Shown piece after piece: positions 53,500-63,334 of a stretch of 64,000 nt of DNA. Every line of letters begins with the position of its first letter. Position 1 is the stretch's first letter. The position numbers were made by a program, and so were the translations under genes. This DNA comes from Progne subis subis (Eukaryota; Chordata; Aves; Passeriformes; Hirundinidae), in the NCBI GenBank assembly GCA_022316685.1, contig JAKJHU010000151.1, positions 124,001-188,000 on the forward strand, given 5' to 3'. The notes beneath the pieces are model-generated. The model was not told where the DNA came from. It saw only the letters and a program-made list of their open reading frames with translations, and ran no database searches.

Positions 53500-54262
53500 G
53501 GCATCTGGAGGGAGCGTTACAGGCTGGGCCAGTGCAAACCTCGGCAAAGCCAAGGCCAAGGTCCTGCAAGAGGATGGGACAATCCCAAGGACAAACCCAG
53601 GTTGGATGGGGAATGGATTGAGAGCAGCCCTGAGAAGGATTTGGGGACGTTGGTGGCTGAAAAACTGAATGTGCCTCATCCAAATGTGCTGGAACCCAAA
53701 ATTCCCTGTGTCCTGGGTTCATCTCACAGCCTGGGCAGCAGGAGAGGAGGAATTTCTGCCCCTTCACCCTGCTCAGGTGAAATCCCACCTGCGGAGCTGC
53801 CTCCAGCTCTGGGGTCTAACAACAGAGGGATGTGGAGCTGCTGGAGCAATTCCAGAGAAGCTGCTCCAAAGGCTGGAGCCCCTTTGCTCTGGAGCTGGGC
53901 TGGGACAGCTGGGAATGTCCAGCCTGGAGAAGGGAAGGATCCAGGGAGAGCTCCGAGCCCCTTCCAGTGCCTAAAGGGGCTCCAGGAGAGCTGGAGAGGG
54001 ACTTGGGACAAGGGGTGGAGGGACAGGACACAGGGAATGGCTTCCCACAGCTGGAGGGCAGGGATAGATGGGATATTGGAAAAAACTCTTCCCTGGGAAG
54101 TTGGTGAGGGGCTGGAACGGAATTCCCAGAGAAGCTGTGGCTGTCCCTGGATCCCTATGTCCATGGCCAGACTAGACAGGGCTTGGGACAACCATAGGAG
54201 GGGGTGGGACTGGATGATCTTGAAGGTCCCTTCCCACCCGAACCATCCCTTGATTCTGTGAA
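53500..54262 (+). mobile_element. Longest CR1 copy, about 760 bp, with a remnant of the reverse-transcriptase C-terminus
   Basis: The first 330 bp are the 3' end of CR1 ORF2: the reading WIESSPEKDLGTLVAEKLNV (53609-53668) matches the CR1 polymerase C-terminal motif, and AAATCCCACCTGCGGAGCTG with CTCCAGCTCTGGGGTC matches the PHLEYC-x-QLWG part, but the frame between them is disrupted. The 3' UTR follows: CAGCCTGGAGAAGGGAAGGA, CCTAAAGGGGCTCCAGGAGA, GGGAATGGCTTCCCACAGCT, GATGATCTTGAAGGTCCCTT and the tail CTTGATTCTGTG. 5'-truncated and inactive. Confidence 0.95.
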
Positions 54263-54520
54263 ATGTTCCCCCTCAGTTTACCCCAAAATTGTCTTTTAAA
54301 ATTTACAGCCCTTTGAGAAACCCCTCTAAGGAGATTGGGATATTTTGTTCATACCTGGGTGGAATTCCAAGTGGAATTATTTGCAAAGTTTCCCAGTCTG
54401 TATAAGGATGGGGAAGAGACATCCTTCATGGGGTGTGGAAACCGGGGAAAACCATTAAAAAAACCCTCCACAACAGTTCATTGCAGGTGTAATTCCATTT
54501 TTCTAATTTTTTTGGGTGGT

Positions 54521-54540
54521 TTTTTTTTTTTTTTTTTTTT
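54521..54540 (+). repeat. Poly(T) run, about 20 bases
   Basis: T20 after GGTGG and before GGAGGAATC; no retroposon body recognised. Confidence 0.9.
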
Positions 54541-55550
54541 GGAGGAATCTCTGTTCTCATTGGTTGATAACCATTAAATTTATTTGCAACTATTTTCCTT
54601 TCCAGGTCAGGGGGATTTATTGGGAAGGTACATCTTTATTTAGGTAATTAAGGAGCTTAATAGGTGCTCATTGAAATTCTTAATTTTTCCCAGGTTTTGA
54701 AAATACTAAATGAGATCTGGGCTGGATTATTTTTTTTTTTTTCCCTGAGATTAACATTAAGCTGCATTTGAATGGAAATTCAGATTCAATTGAACCAAAT
54801 TAAAATAGGTTTTGGGGTTTTTTTAAGTGTTTGTTTCATAATTAGAAGTAATTGAAAGGAGGGAATTGTTTATGGGTAAATTAATGTGTTTTTGCTGGTC
54901 ACTGTATATTTAAAACTAATGGATCCTCTCTATTTATGGCTGTATGTTAGGAAAAGACACATCCCTTTCTATTTTTAATTTCCAATCACTTTTCCAGCCT
55001 CAAATACCATCAACAATATGGACTGAATTATTTGAATTATCCCAATCAGGTTCTTTAAATAAATTAAATCTTAATGTAGAAAGTGTTTATTTGAGGTTTG
55101 ACCTTTATTATTTTAAGGAGAAAGCATCAGTGTATATTAAAATCCCATAAATCAAACATTTTGCTGGAATCACTTGCTTTCAGCTGTAGATTTGGGATCT
55201 TCAGGGGTCTGGCAGGTGAGGATAAAGATGGAGAAGCTTCCAAGGGGCATCTTGGAGCATTCCTGGTGTGTTTGAGGAGCGCTTTTAGCCCTAAATCCTG
55301 TGTTGTTTGCTAAGGAATGATGAATGACTGGGGAAAATGTGATTTTTTTGGTTTTTTTTTTTTTTTTCCTCCTGAATGAGGATTTTCCATTGCCACCTTC
55401 CAGGCTTGTGTCAGACGAGCTCCCTCCTTCCTCACCTCCCTCCCCGTTGCTTTCCCTAACCATTGCCCCTGCGATGATCCGCTCTTTCCTCGGGATTCCA
55501 ATGCCAGCATGCAAATGTGATTTCTGACTATGTAAGGATTACTTTCGGGG

Positions 55551-55551
<1 letters not shown>

Positions 55552-55610
<59 letters not shown>
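55552..55610. repeat. Poly(A)19 joined to (TA)20
   Basis: A run of A at 55552-55570 passes directly into twenty TA dinucleotides at 55571-55610. Such TA runs can extrude as cruciforms and are usually length-polymorphic. Confidence 0.95.
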
Positions 55611-55612
<2 letters not shown>

Positions 55613-56061
55613 TGCTAAGCCCAAAGAAGAAATCCAGTAGTAAAAGAAAACCATTCTTTAAGAGCCGCTTGTATCGCCGCCAGCGCCGGGAAATCCTCTC
55701 CGTTTCAGCCGGAACACTGCTGGGATGTTCCTGCTCTGCTCGGGTTGTGTTCAACTTAGAGACATCAAATGCCCTAAAAATGTTGTATTTCAAGTATAAG
55801 GGATTTTTTGTGGGGGTTTGGGTGGGATTTTTGGTTCACGTGGTCTTGGGTTGACGTCGGGATGAGGGTGTTCAGTCTGGAGCGACTCATCCTTGTTTTT
55901 GACCTTCATTTTCCATGTTGGCTTGGAAATATCCCTTTTTTTCCTTGTTCTTTTTTTCTTTTTAGAGATTATTTGAAGAGGGAATTATTTTCCCAGCATC
56001 ACTTGCTGGCTCCTGGCTGGAGTTTTGGTGGTTTTACTCCATTCTGAGCAGGTTTGGAGCT

Positions 56062-56466
56062 CCATTCTGAGAAGGGAATGGAGCTGGGGAAGGGTCTGGA
56101 GCGCCAGGAATGGCTGAGGGAGCTGGGGGAGCTCAGCCTGGAGAAAAGGAGGCTCAGGAGGGACCTTCTGGCTCTCCACAACTCCCTGACAGGAGGAGGC
56201 AGACAGGTGGGGATCAGGATCTGTTTCTGGTGAACAAGAGACAGGAAAAGAGGAAACTGCCTCGGGTTGTGCCAGGAGAGATTTAGTTTGGGAATTGGGA
56301 AGCTTTTTTCATGGAAAGGTTGGGCAGGCTGCCCAAGGCAGTGATGGAATCCCCATCCCTGTAGGAATTTAACGTCTGTATGGATGTGGCACTTTGGGAT
56401 GTGGCTTCGTGGTGGCCTCGGCTGGGGGAATGGTTGGGCTGAGTGATCTTGGAGAGAGTTCTCTGA
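56062..56466 (+). mobile_element. CR1 fragment, type B, about 405 bp
   Basis: Sense type B: GGGAATGGAGCTGGGGAAGG, AATGGCTGAGGGAGCTGGGG, GGAGAAAAGGAGGCTCAGGA, GGCTCTCCACAACTCCCTGA, TATGGATGTGGCACTTTGGG, GAGTGATCTTGGAGAGAG. The tail octamers are missing. Confidence 0.93.
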
Positions 56467-56620
56467 AGGAAACAGCAGGGTGGTGTTCGATCCTGGGAAA
56501 TCAGACTTGGTCAACGCGAGCACCTTGTAAGCGGCAGCATGAGATGTTCAGTGAGTGTTGAGTGAGGCAAAGCTGCTGCTGCTTCAAGAGATGCACCAAA
56601 AAAGCCTGAACCTCATCCTA

Positions 56621-56749
56621 CAAAATCATGGAATGGTTTGGGTTGGAAGGGACTTTTAAGAGATCATTTTGTCCAAACCCCTGCCACGGACAGAGGCACC
56701 TTCCACTATCCCAGGTTGCTCCAAGCCCCATGCAACCTGGCCTTAAGTG
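56621..56749 (-). mobile_element. CR1 3'-end fragment, type A
   Basis: Antisense: AAATCATGGAATGGTTTGGG, TTGGAAGGGACTTTTAAGAG, CCAGGTTGCTCCAAGCCCCA, AACCTGGCCTTAAGTG. Confidence 0.92.
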
Positions 56750-57520
56750 TTTTATCAGCCTGGGACTTCCCTTTGTAACATTTTTAGCACCAGCCTCTGA
56801 TTCTCCCCGTAGTTGGCGTCGAACCCGCGCCGGCTACGCCGCCGTTTTTAAACATTTTTACATCGTTCCTCCCACCCCCTCTTCATTAAAAAAATTTTCT
56901 TGCGCTGTCCACCCCAGGGGTGGGGGAAAGACAACCCTCAACCTTGTATAGTCAAGGTTATGGCGATAAATTCCGGAGCATTGTCACTTCTATTCGGAGT
57001 AAATTGGCCGGCTGCTCTCGGGCTGAAGGGGAGATAATTTGCTGTAGTATTTCAAATGGATTAGAAATGGATTTGAAGGGAAAGTTCATGCCTCCCATTA
57101 CAAAGGCTAGAAAGAAGACTATCTTAAGGCACTGTTCACACTCCAGCCTTCATTATCCACGCTTAATACCTTTCCTATTTTCCAGCGTTAATGAAATTTC
57201 CTGCCGGAGCGGGGCCCTGCGGACGGACGGGAGGACTCTTTAGATCCGCGGGATGCGCGGCAGAAAGGGAATTACAAGGCCCCTCGTGTCAAGGGGCCCA
57301 GTGTATTCTCCAGGTCCTTGGCCCGGCTATTATCTCATTAATTTCATCCTCTTTTTGTCAATGCAGTTCATTTCCAAAGGCCTTCCTTTCCATTAGGGTA
57401 ACAATTCCACGGAGAGCTGGGATCCCGCCGCCGACGGAAAGCGAGTGGGCGTTGGGCTCCGTGTCCTCGCCGGTGGCTTTTCCCTGCCACCACCGGCTTG
57501 GATGTCACCAAGAGGGAGGG

Positions 57521-57542
57521 ACACACACACACACACACACAC
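57521..57542. repeat. (AC)11 microsatellite
   Basis: Eleven uninterrupted AC units after GAGGG. Confidence 0.95.
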
Positions 57543-57699
57543 GCTGGTGGCCGTGTTGGGGGCAACAGCTTGGATTCAGAGGGAAATGAAAGGTTCCTGC
57601 AAGTGAAGGTTGGGAAGTTGAGTTCCTTCCCCGCTCCTCTGTGTGGGCGTGGTTTTTGCATATCAAGCGTAATTTTCCTTAAATTTTAAGTCTCTTAAG

Positions 57700-57915
57700 G
57701 CTCCTATAATGTAATAAATATTCTGCTTAATGTGATAAACAATAAATACAATAAATATTCTAAAATATGAAATATATGACAACTTATCAAAAATATTAAT
57801 ATATAATATAATATAATATAATATTAAATTATATTATAATGATTTAAATTTAAATTTTAATAATAAAATAAAATAAAAATATAAATATTTTAAAAATATG
57901 AAAAAATATTAAAAG
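57700..57915. repeat. AT-rich low-complexity block
   Basis: About 215 bp almost free of G/C, containing ATAATATAATATAATATAAT and AAATAAAATAAAAATATAAA runs. Confidence 0.9.
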
Positions 57916-58012
57916 GGTGAGGGGACATCGCTGCTTGGACATTTGCACTGCCTAGAAGGTGGAAATGGAGGTGGCCAAGCCCTCAGTGAGCTCAAACTGA
58001 GCTCCTGGTTGG

Positions 58013-58165
58013 GACTCCCCATCCCTGGAATTGTTCAAGGCCAGGCTGAGTGGGGCTTGGAGTGACCTGTTCTACTGGAAAGTGGCGCTGCCAATGGAGT
58101 GGAGTTGGAACTCGGTGATTTTGAAGATCCCTTTCAACCCAAATAGTTCTGTGATGATTCCATGG
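58013..58165 (+). mobile_element. CR1 3'-end fragment, type A
   Basis: Sense: CCCCATCCCTGGAATTGTTC, AGGCCAGGCTGAGTGGGGCT, CCTTTCAACCCAAATAGTTC and TGTGATGATTCCATG. Confidence 0.9.
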
Positions 58166-58385
58166 CTCCAGTCCGGTGGCCCTTGGGGCTTTGGCAGCCT
58201 GGGCAGATGTTCTGCAGGAGCTTTGCTTGGGGACCACCTGCATGTCACTTGTCTCCCTTAAAAATACAATAAAAATAAAACTTGTCTCCCTTAAAAACCT
58301 CCTGATTCAGAGGAGGTTCAGCCCCACTCCCTTTGGGAAATGAGCTGAGTTTTGATGCCGTTTGCCAAAATCCTTGAAAAAAAAA

Positions 58386-58456
58386 TCATAGATTTGTGGA
58401 ATGAATTGGAAGGAACCTTAAAAAATCATCCTGTTCCAGCTCCCTGCCTCAGTGGG
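58386..58456 (-). mobile_element. CR1 tail remnant
   Basis: Antisense, worn: ATAGATTTGTGGAATGAATT, GGAAGGAACCTTAAAAAATC, CATCCTGTTCCAGCTCCCTG. Confidence 0.65.
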
Positions 58457-59823
58457 GCTGTTCTGATACAGCGTCTGCATTTGGAGGCTCCCTCAGTTTG
58501 GCCATCCCTAAGGAATTCTAAAGAAGAGAGAGAGAGGTGTGTGACCGCTTTGATGAGCTGAGAGAAGCAAGGCAGGAAAATAAAAATCCTGAGGATTTGG
58601 GGGATCCAAACAGCTGGATCTTAAACTGGTACTTAAACCAGACTCAGGTTGTGTGAGCAGCTCCTCTAGGGTTTGGGGTGGGTTGGGTTTTATTGACATT
58701 ACAGCCAAAAAAGGTTTAATTTAATGTATTATCTCATATATGTGTGTCTGTGTGATAATATAATGTATTAGGGCATATGTGTAAATTTATATTCAATAGA
58801 TATTGAATGTATCTCTGTTGATATAGAATATTTTTAGTATATATGGATATATCTACGGATATGGATATATATATGGATATATCTATATTGCTATAACTGT
58901 ATAGATACAATATCTATTTAAATGCATAAATTACCTATTTAAATATGTTTATCCTATATATATGTCTATTTATATATATAGTATATCTATATATCTGTAT
59001 ATCTGCACATCCATGCCCTGAGTGCATCCACAGCTGTGCCACATCCCAGCCTTTCCCTACAAACCAGGGTGGGAAAGTTGGATGAACCCCTGACTTCTTC
59101 CCTCCCCTCTCCTAAACTTAAGGAAAACATGAAATATATAATATATAAAAAATAATATCCATATTTTATATGTATTACCTATATATTAGTGAATATATGT
59201 AATTAAATATATATTCTATATATTCAATAACATATGAATAATATAAAGTGCTAAGAATAAACATAATATCTGGGCCTGGTATAAATTATCTCTAGGCATT
59301 ATTAAATATATATCTATAGAATATATATAGTTATAGATATTATTGAACATATATAATTCAATATATGTATTCAGTGCATATATTCAATAGTATCTAGAGA
59401 TAATTGATGGATGTAGAAGGCCCAGAGAATATAGGTGATAATATATAGATTTATGTATAAAAGTATCAATATTTATTATTCCATATAAAATATAGATCTC
59501 GTATTTCAATACATATTCTCAGGGTATATATATTCAATTATTTGTGTATCTATATGGAAGTAGATTTGTGAGGATATCTCTATGTATTACCCAGAGATAA
59601 CATATAGGGAATATGTATGGAATCAGGAGAAGTCTTTGGAGGGACTGATTCAGCTGGGAAAAAGGAGCCCCAAATGCATTGGCACTGGATGAATGGAGGA
59701 ATGGAGCGTCCTGGAATCCTCCCAGGGATGTGTCACTGCGAGGAAGAGGAGATGGATGGATCTGGGATGGGTCTTGTCACAACCATGGCGGCGTTCTGCA
59801 ATACCTTCATTAGAACCCCGGAA
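58457..59823. other. Intronic DNA dominated by AT-rich block
   Basis: Unique flanks on either side of the TATATA-rich segment (listed). Unique G+C-normal sequence interrupts it at 59005-59135 and follows it at 59617-59823. No gene recognised. Confidence 0.45.
58720..59620. repeat. AT-rich irregular repeat, TATGGATATATC-like words
   Basis: Two AT-rich segments (58720-59000 and 59135-59620) built from degenerate GGATATATCTA, ATTCAATA and TCTATAGATAT words, separated by about 130 bp of ordinary unique sequence. No clean unit length; looks like decayed minisatellite or expanded TA-based sequence. Confidence 0.85.
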
Positions 59824-60325
59824 TGAGTTGGAAGGTTAAAGGTCATCCAGTTCCATGGAAAACATAAACAGGGACACCTTCAACTATCCCAGGTTGCTCC
59901 AAGCCCCATCCAGTTTGTCCTTGGACACTTCCAGGGATGGGGCAGCTGCAGCTTCTCTGGGAATTCCACCACCCTCACCACCCTCCCAGGGAAGAATTCC
60001 TTCCCAATATATTATCTAATTCTGCCCTCTGACAGTGGAAAGCCATTCCTGTCATTCCATCCCTTTTCCCAAGTCTCTCTCCAGCTCTCCTGGAGTCCCT
60101 TTAAGTGCTGGAAAGTCTCCCATGGATCCTTCCCTTCTTTGGGTTGAACACCCCCAGCTCTCCCAGCCTGGCTCCAGAGCATCTCCATGGCCTCCTCGGG
60201 ACTTGCTCCAACAGGTCCACGTCCTTCTACTGCTGGGACCCCAGAGCTGGACACAGAACTCCAGACTGGATTTCAGAAAAGCAGAGCAGAGGGGGAGAAT
60301 CATCTCCGTCACCCTCCTGGCCGTT
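59824..60325 (-). mobile_element. CR1 fragment, type A, about 500 bp
   Basis: Antisense type A: GAGTTGGAAGGTTAAAGGTC, TTGGACACTTCCAGGGATGG, TGCCCTCTGACAGTGGAAAG, GGCCTCCTCGGGACTTGCTC, CCCCAGAGCTGGACACAGAA and GAGAATCATCTCCGTCACCC. The last part is the end of ORF2. Confidence 0.94.
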
Positions 60326-61164
60326 GGATATTTTATATTATTTTTATTGCCCCTATATGGCCACAAAACCTTTCTTCAGGTCCTGCAGCCAGTGCTGGAT
60401 ACATCCTTGGCCTTCCTGGGGTTTTCTGGGATGCGCTGGGTGATCCGTGAGTGACCCAAGTGTCCCTCACGCCATCGCCACCTTCACCCAGCGACACCAC
60501 CGCTGCGTCTTTGTGAGTCGCTAAGACTTGATGCTCCTCTCCGGAGCAATTCCACGAGGAGGAATCCCCGGGGGAAACTGAAATGAGGAGTTTATCGAGT
60601 TCCCATCCCCTTCCACAAAAAACAGGCAGCGAATTTTCCCAGCTCGGTAGCCAGTGGCAACAGCCCTCCGGAATGAATAGGCTGTCACGCTCAGCATTAG
60701 GAAATGTAACTATTCCATTTTCCAGCTCTCTTTTTCTTTGGAGCGCATGTTCATTTAAAGGAAATGCTCATCGGGGTTTGCATTCCACTGATAGGATAGT
60801 GGGATCTTAATTTACGGATATTCCCCGGTAATGTGCGGTTTATATACGTTCCGCTAATAGCATTATGAGCATAGTTTGGGCTAATACAAAATTAGAGCTC
60901 TAATTTGCATAAACAAATTACTGTTTGGATTAGCGCTAAATGAGGAAGGCGACTGATATTGGAGGAGATTTGATTTGGCTGCACTGGCTCTGTTTGCATT
61001 GTGGGGGATGGATAGGAACGAGCTGGGAGGGGGTGTTGCGGGTTGGGAGGGAGCTGGGATGGCGCAAGAGGTATCAGGTCACGGAGTGGACAAAATTTTG
61101 GGTGGCAGAGGAGCCTCTCCAGGACATGTGGCAAGTTTGGAGTTGGCCTCTTTTCCCTGTCAGC
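60326..61164. other. CR1-free island; candidate conserved noncoding element at 60490-60950
   Basis: Strong change of texture: unique, CpG-retaining, AT-rich DNA with GGTTTATATACGTTCCGC, GCATTATGAGCATAGTTTGG and an 18-bp perfect palindrome at 60889-60906 (AAATTAGAGCTCTAATTT) overlapping an octamer ATTTGCAT at 60903-60910. TAAT/ATTA words are frequent. No frame shows a motif. The best single candidate for a developmental enhancer in the window, by texture alone. Confidence 0.5.
60889..60910. promoter_or_regulatory. Palindromic paired homeodomain-like sites plus octamer motif
   Basis: A perfect 18-bp palindrome places two CTAATT half-sites head to head and runs into ATTTGCAT, the POU octamer word. 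This is a motif match only; binding is inferred. Confidence 0.4.
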
Positions 61165-61416
61165 CAGCGACGAGATGAGAGGAAATGGCCTCAAGCTGCT
61201 CCTTGTTGGTTCAGGTTGGATATCAGCAGGAATTTCTTCAATGGAAAGTGTTGTTAAACACTGGGATGAGGTGGAATGGAGTCCTGATCCCTGGAGGTGT
61301 TCACGGAATGCCTGGACAGGGCACTCAGTGCTCTGGTCTAATTGACAAAGCGCTGATCTGTCGCAGGTTGGACTTGGTGGCCTTGTCAGACCTAAAAGAT
61401 TTTGGGATTCTGTGAT
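61165..61416 (+). mobile_element. CR1 3'-end fragment, type B
   Basis: Sense type B: GAGATGAGAGGAAATGGCCT, GTTCAGGTTGGATATCAGCA, GATCCCTGGAGGTGTTCACG, GGTTGGACTTGGTGGCCTTG and TTTTGGGATTCTGTGATA. Confidence 0.92.
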
Positions 61417-61778
61417 ATTTATCCCTCAGGTGTCCCTTCAGAACTTACTGGTCCTTCAGAATAACCTTACAGGCCATGGTAGCTGGATCGCGATTCCCGA
61501 TCCATCTCCATCCCATTGCCTCAAGATGGGGTTTGTGAATTTTGGGAGAGTTGAGGAGGTGGGGACAGGTCCCTGGCGCTGCCCACTGGACCCTGTTGAG
61601 GTCCAACATCAGCTCTAGGTGACAGGTGCAGGATGGAAATGCTCTTGGCGTGACTTGTCCCCAAGTGCAGGGATTGAGGAAAATCCTTCAAAGAGCCAGA
61701 TTTGGAGGCAGAATAAAAATACCAAAGCTGTCATATCTGATTCATAATAGGAATAACGATACCAAAAATATGAACTCA
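61417..61778. other. Unique intronic DNA
   Basis: No repeat or gene recognised. Confidence 0.4.
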
Positions 61779-61912
61779 CGGAAGGTTTTGGGTTGGAAGG
61801 GACCTTAAAGACCATCAAGTTCCAAACCCCTGCCATGGACAGGGATGCCACCCTCTGGATCAGGTGGCTCAGAGTCCCATCCCACCTGGATTTGAAGCAC
61901 TTCCAGGGATGT
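61779..61912 (-). mobile_element. CR1 3'-end fragment, type A
   Basis: Antisense: TTTTGGGTTGGAAGGGACCT, CTGCCATGGACAGGGATGCC, GATTTGAAGCACTTCCAGGG. Confidence 0.9.
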
Positions 61913-62159
61913 CAGAGCTTGCAGAGCTCCATAAAACTTGACTGAGCGCAGGGAGGGTCCCACCTTGCTGATTCTCTCGTGGGATTGCATCCACATTTTC
62001 TTGGTTTTGCTGGGGTGGAGGTGCAAGCAAGGGTGGGAGAAGTTGGGGGAGAGTCTCTGAAGGGTAATTTTTTTGGTGTCAGTCACGAGAAATCAGAACT
62101 TTTCCTCTGTCAACAGCAAGAACATCCCTGGTTCTTCCATACATCTCCATTCTTGTGGG

Positions 62160-62237
62160 AGCTGTCCCTGCCCATGGCAGTGGGGTTGGAACGAGATGAT
62201 CTTGCACCTTTGAACCCAAACCATTCCATGACTCTCC
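62160..62237 (+). mobile_element. CR1 3'-tail fragment, type A
   Basis: Sense: TGTCCCTGCCCATGGCAGTG, GGGTTGGAACGAGATGATCT, CCCAAACCATTCCATGACTC. It ends 85 bases before the ZC3H3 exon at 62323. Confidence 0.9.
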
Positions 62238-62322
62238 AAGTCCCACAGTTTGCTCATGGAGCAGCACCTCCTTGCGGCATTTCCCCAAACTTGGGCTGAC
62301 CTTGACTTTATTTTTCCTGCAG

Positions 62323-62516
62323 ATCCCTGCTGTTAAACCAAACCCGACCCTCACTCCAAGGCAGCAAATCCCAGCTCGTCCAACAGCGCTGGAGGAACAA
62401 AGGCTTCCGCTGCATCGGCGGGGTCATGTACCGGGTGTCAGCCAACAAACTCTCCAAAACTTCCAGCAGCCCTCTCCGGGCCAGGGACTTGACCCTCAAA
62501 ACTCCCATCAGAGCAG
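62323..62516 (+). CDS. ZC3H3: ZC3H3 internal coding exon (194 bp), conserved block before the zinc fingers
   Basis: Next recognisable ZC3H3 exon. The acceptor is a pyrimidine tract plus AG at 62321-62322; the donor is GTGAGC at 62517, close to consensus. Its first base (A) completes the AG split codon left by the exon at 27144-27294, giving Arg, so the two join in frame; 64 whole codons follow and one G is left over. The peptide reads SLLLNQTRPSLQ, then QQRWRNKGFRCIGG, VMYRVSANKLSKTSS and RARDLTLKTPIRAG. The WR-KG-RCIGG-Y-VSANKLSKTS pattern is diagnostic of ZC3H3 just N-terminal to its CCCH fingers, which must be encoded beyond 64000. A CR1 3' tail ends 85 bases before the exon. If an additional exon lies in the 35-kb intron it would have to preserve phase, and none is needed to explain the protein I recall. 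Confidence 0.93.
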
Positions 62517-63232
62517 GTGAGCAGGAATTTATCCCAGTTTGCGTGCAAAATCCATTGAGTTCAGTTTTTAGCTGTTTATTCCCAGCCTCTGGGTTGCGGC
62601 TTGTCCTCTGGCCTCGCAGAATTCCAAATGTGAAGGTGGTGGAGGTCCCATGGTGCCAAGTGTAGTTCTTCCTTTACAGCAGCTCCAAATGGGGAAATAA
62701 TGTTGGAGAAATTAGAAGTTTAGGAGAATTGAGGTTTTTCCTTAAGTCAGACTTAGTTGAAGCTTGCGGAGATGTGCTGTTAAACTCGGTTTAACGAGCT
62801 GAGTCTTGGATGACTTCAAACAGCACCTCAAAGTTGACTGTGCTTGAGATACCCATCAAATTATGTTCAATATTGACCTCAAAATTTGGGAAGATAATTC
62901 TGCAAGTAACAGTGGAATGGTGCCCCCATTTTGACGAATTCCCGGCTTTATATCGTGGCTTTGATTAAATTTGTGTTTCAGCCCCTCCTGTGTTTGACGC
63001 CTCAAGCGTGGCTCTTAAAAAAGAGCAGATTTTAACTGTGTTTAACACATTTTAAAAATTTCTTCTTGGTCTCAAGTGTTTTTGCTCTCTAACTGGTCTA
63101 TTGAGAATTTTTGGGGAGAGTTAAACTGGGGAAGGCAAAACCAGTGACTCTGTGCTGATTTTCCTGGCTGGTGGGATGAATGGAGCAGAGATGAGGATTT
63201 TTATGGATGATGCTCGAAATCAGGCAATGAGG
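62517..63232. other. ZC3H3: Start of the next ZC3H3 intron
   Basis: Begins GTGAGCAGG. No repeat or further exon recognised; 62700-63130 is moderately AT-rich. Confidence 0.5.
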
Positions 63233-63334
63233 GATGTTTCGGATTGGAAGGGACCTTCAAGGTCATCCAGTTCCATCCGCCTGGGATTTAGGACAAGGTT
63301 GCTCCCAGCCGTGTCCAGCCTGGCCTTGAATGCC
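63233..63334 (-). mobile_element. CR1 3'-end fragment, type A, worn
   Basis: Antisense: GATGTTTCGGATTGGAAGGG, ACCTTCAAGGTCATCCAGTT, then a gap where the CCATGGGCAGG block should be, then GTCCAGCCTGGCCTTGAATG. Confidence 0.85.

Larger units (their letters stand above)
54263..56061. other. CR1-free AT-rich intronic DNA
   Basis: About 1.8 kb with no CR1 or exon. Poly(T) runs lie at 54521-54540, 54731-54742 and 55352-55367. 54600-55170 is strongly AT-rich unique sequence. The A/TA run is listed separately. Confidence 0.45.
56750..58012. other. CR1-free island; candidate conserved noncoding element at 56790-57310, then AT-rich DNA
   Basis: 56790-57310 combines many CpGs (GTTGGCGTCGAACCCGCGCC, GGCTACGCCGCCG) with AT-rich words (AAATTCCGGAGCATTGTC, GGAGATAATTTGCTGTAG, CCAGCGTTAATGAAATTTCC). 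On the minus strand GGTTCGACGCC (56815-56825) fits the tRNA-type box B, but I find no box A or cloverleaf in place. A 7-bp-stem hairpin GGCCCCT/AGGGGCC lies at 57278-57298. No frame has a recognisable motif. Confidence 0.45.
27295..62322 (+). other. ZC3H3: ZC3H3 intron, 35,028 bp
   Basis: The span between the two exons starts GTAATT and ends CTGCAG, and its flanking codon halves (AG + A) restore an Arg codon. It is large for a bird intron and carries most of the CR1 copies, the 1.4-kb pyrimidine tract, the AT-rich blocks and most of the CR1-free islands listed here. No further ZC3H3 coding block was recognised inside it. Skipped or alternative small exons cannot be excluded by eye. Confidence 0.85.

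Noticed and set aside
53479..54261. 260-codon plus-strand frame as a possible gene
   Set aside because: It is a CR1 copy: the first part is a broken ORF2 remnant and the rest is translated 3' UTR.
56815..56825. Possible tRNA gene (box B on the minus strand)
   Set aside because: No box A at the proper distance, no acceptor stem and no anticodon arm could be drawn.
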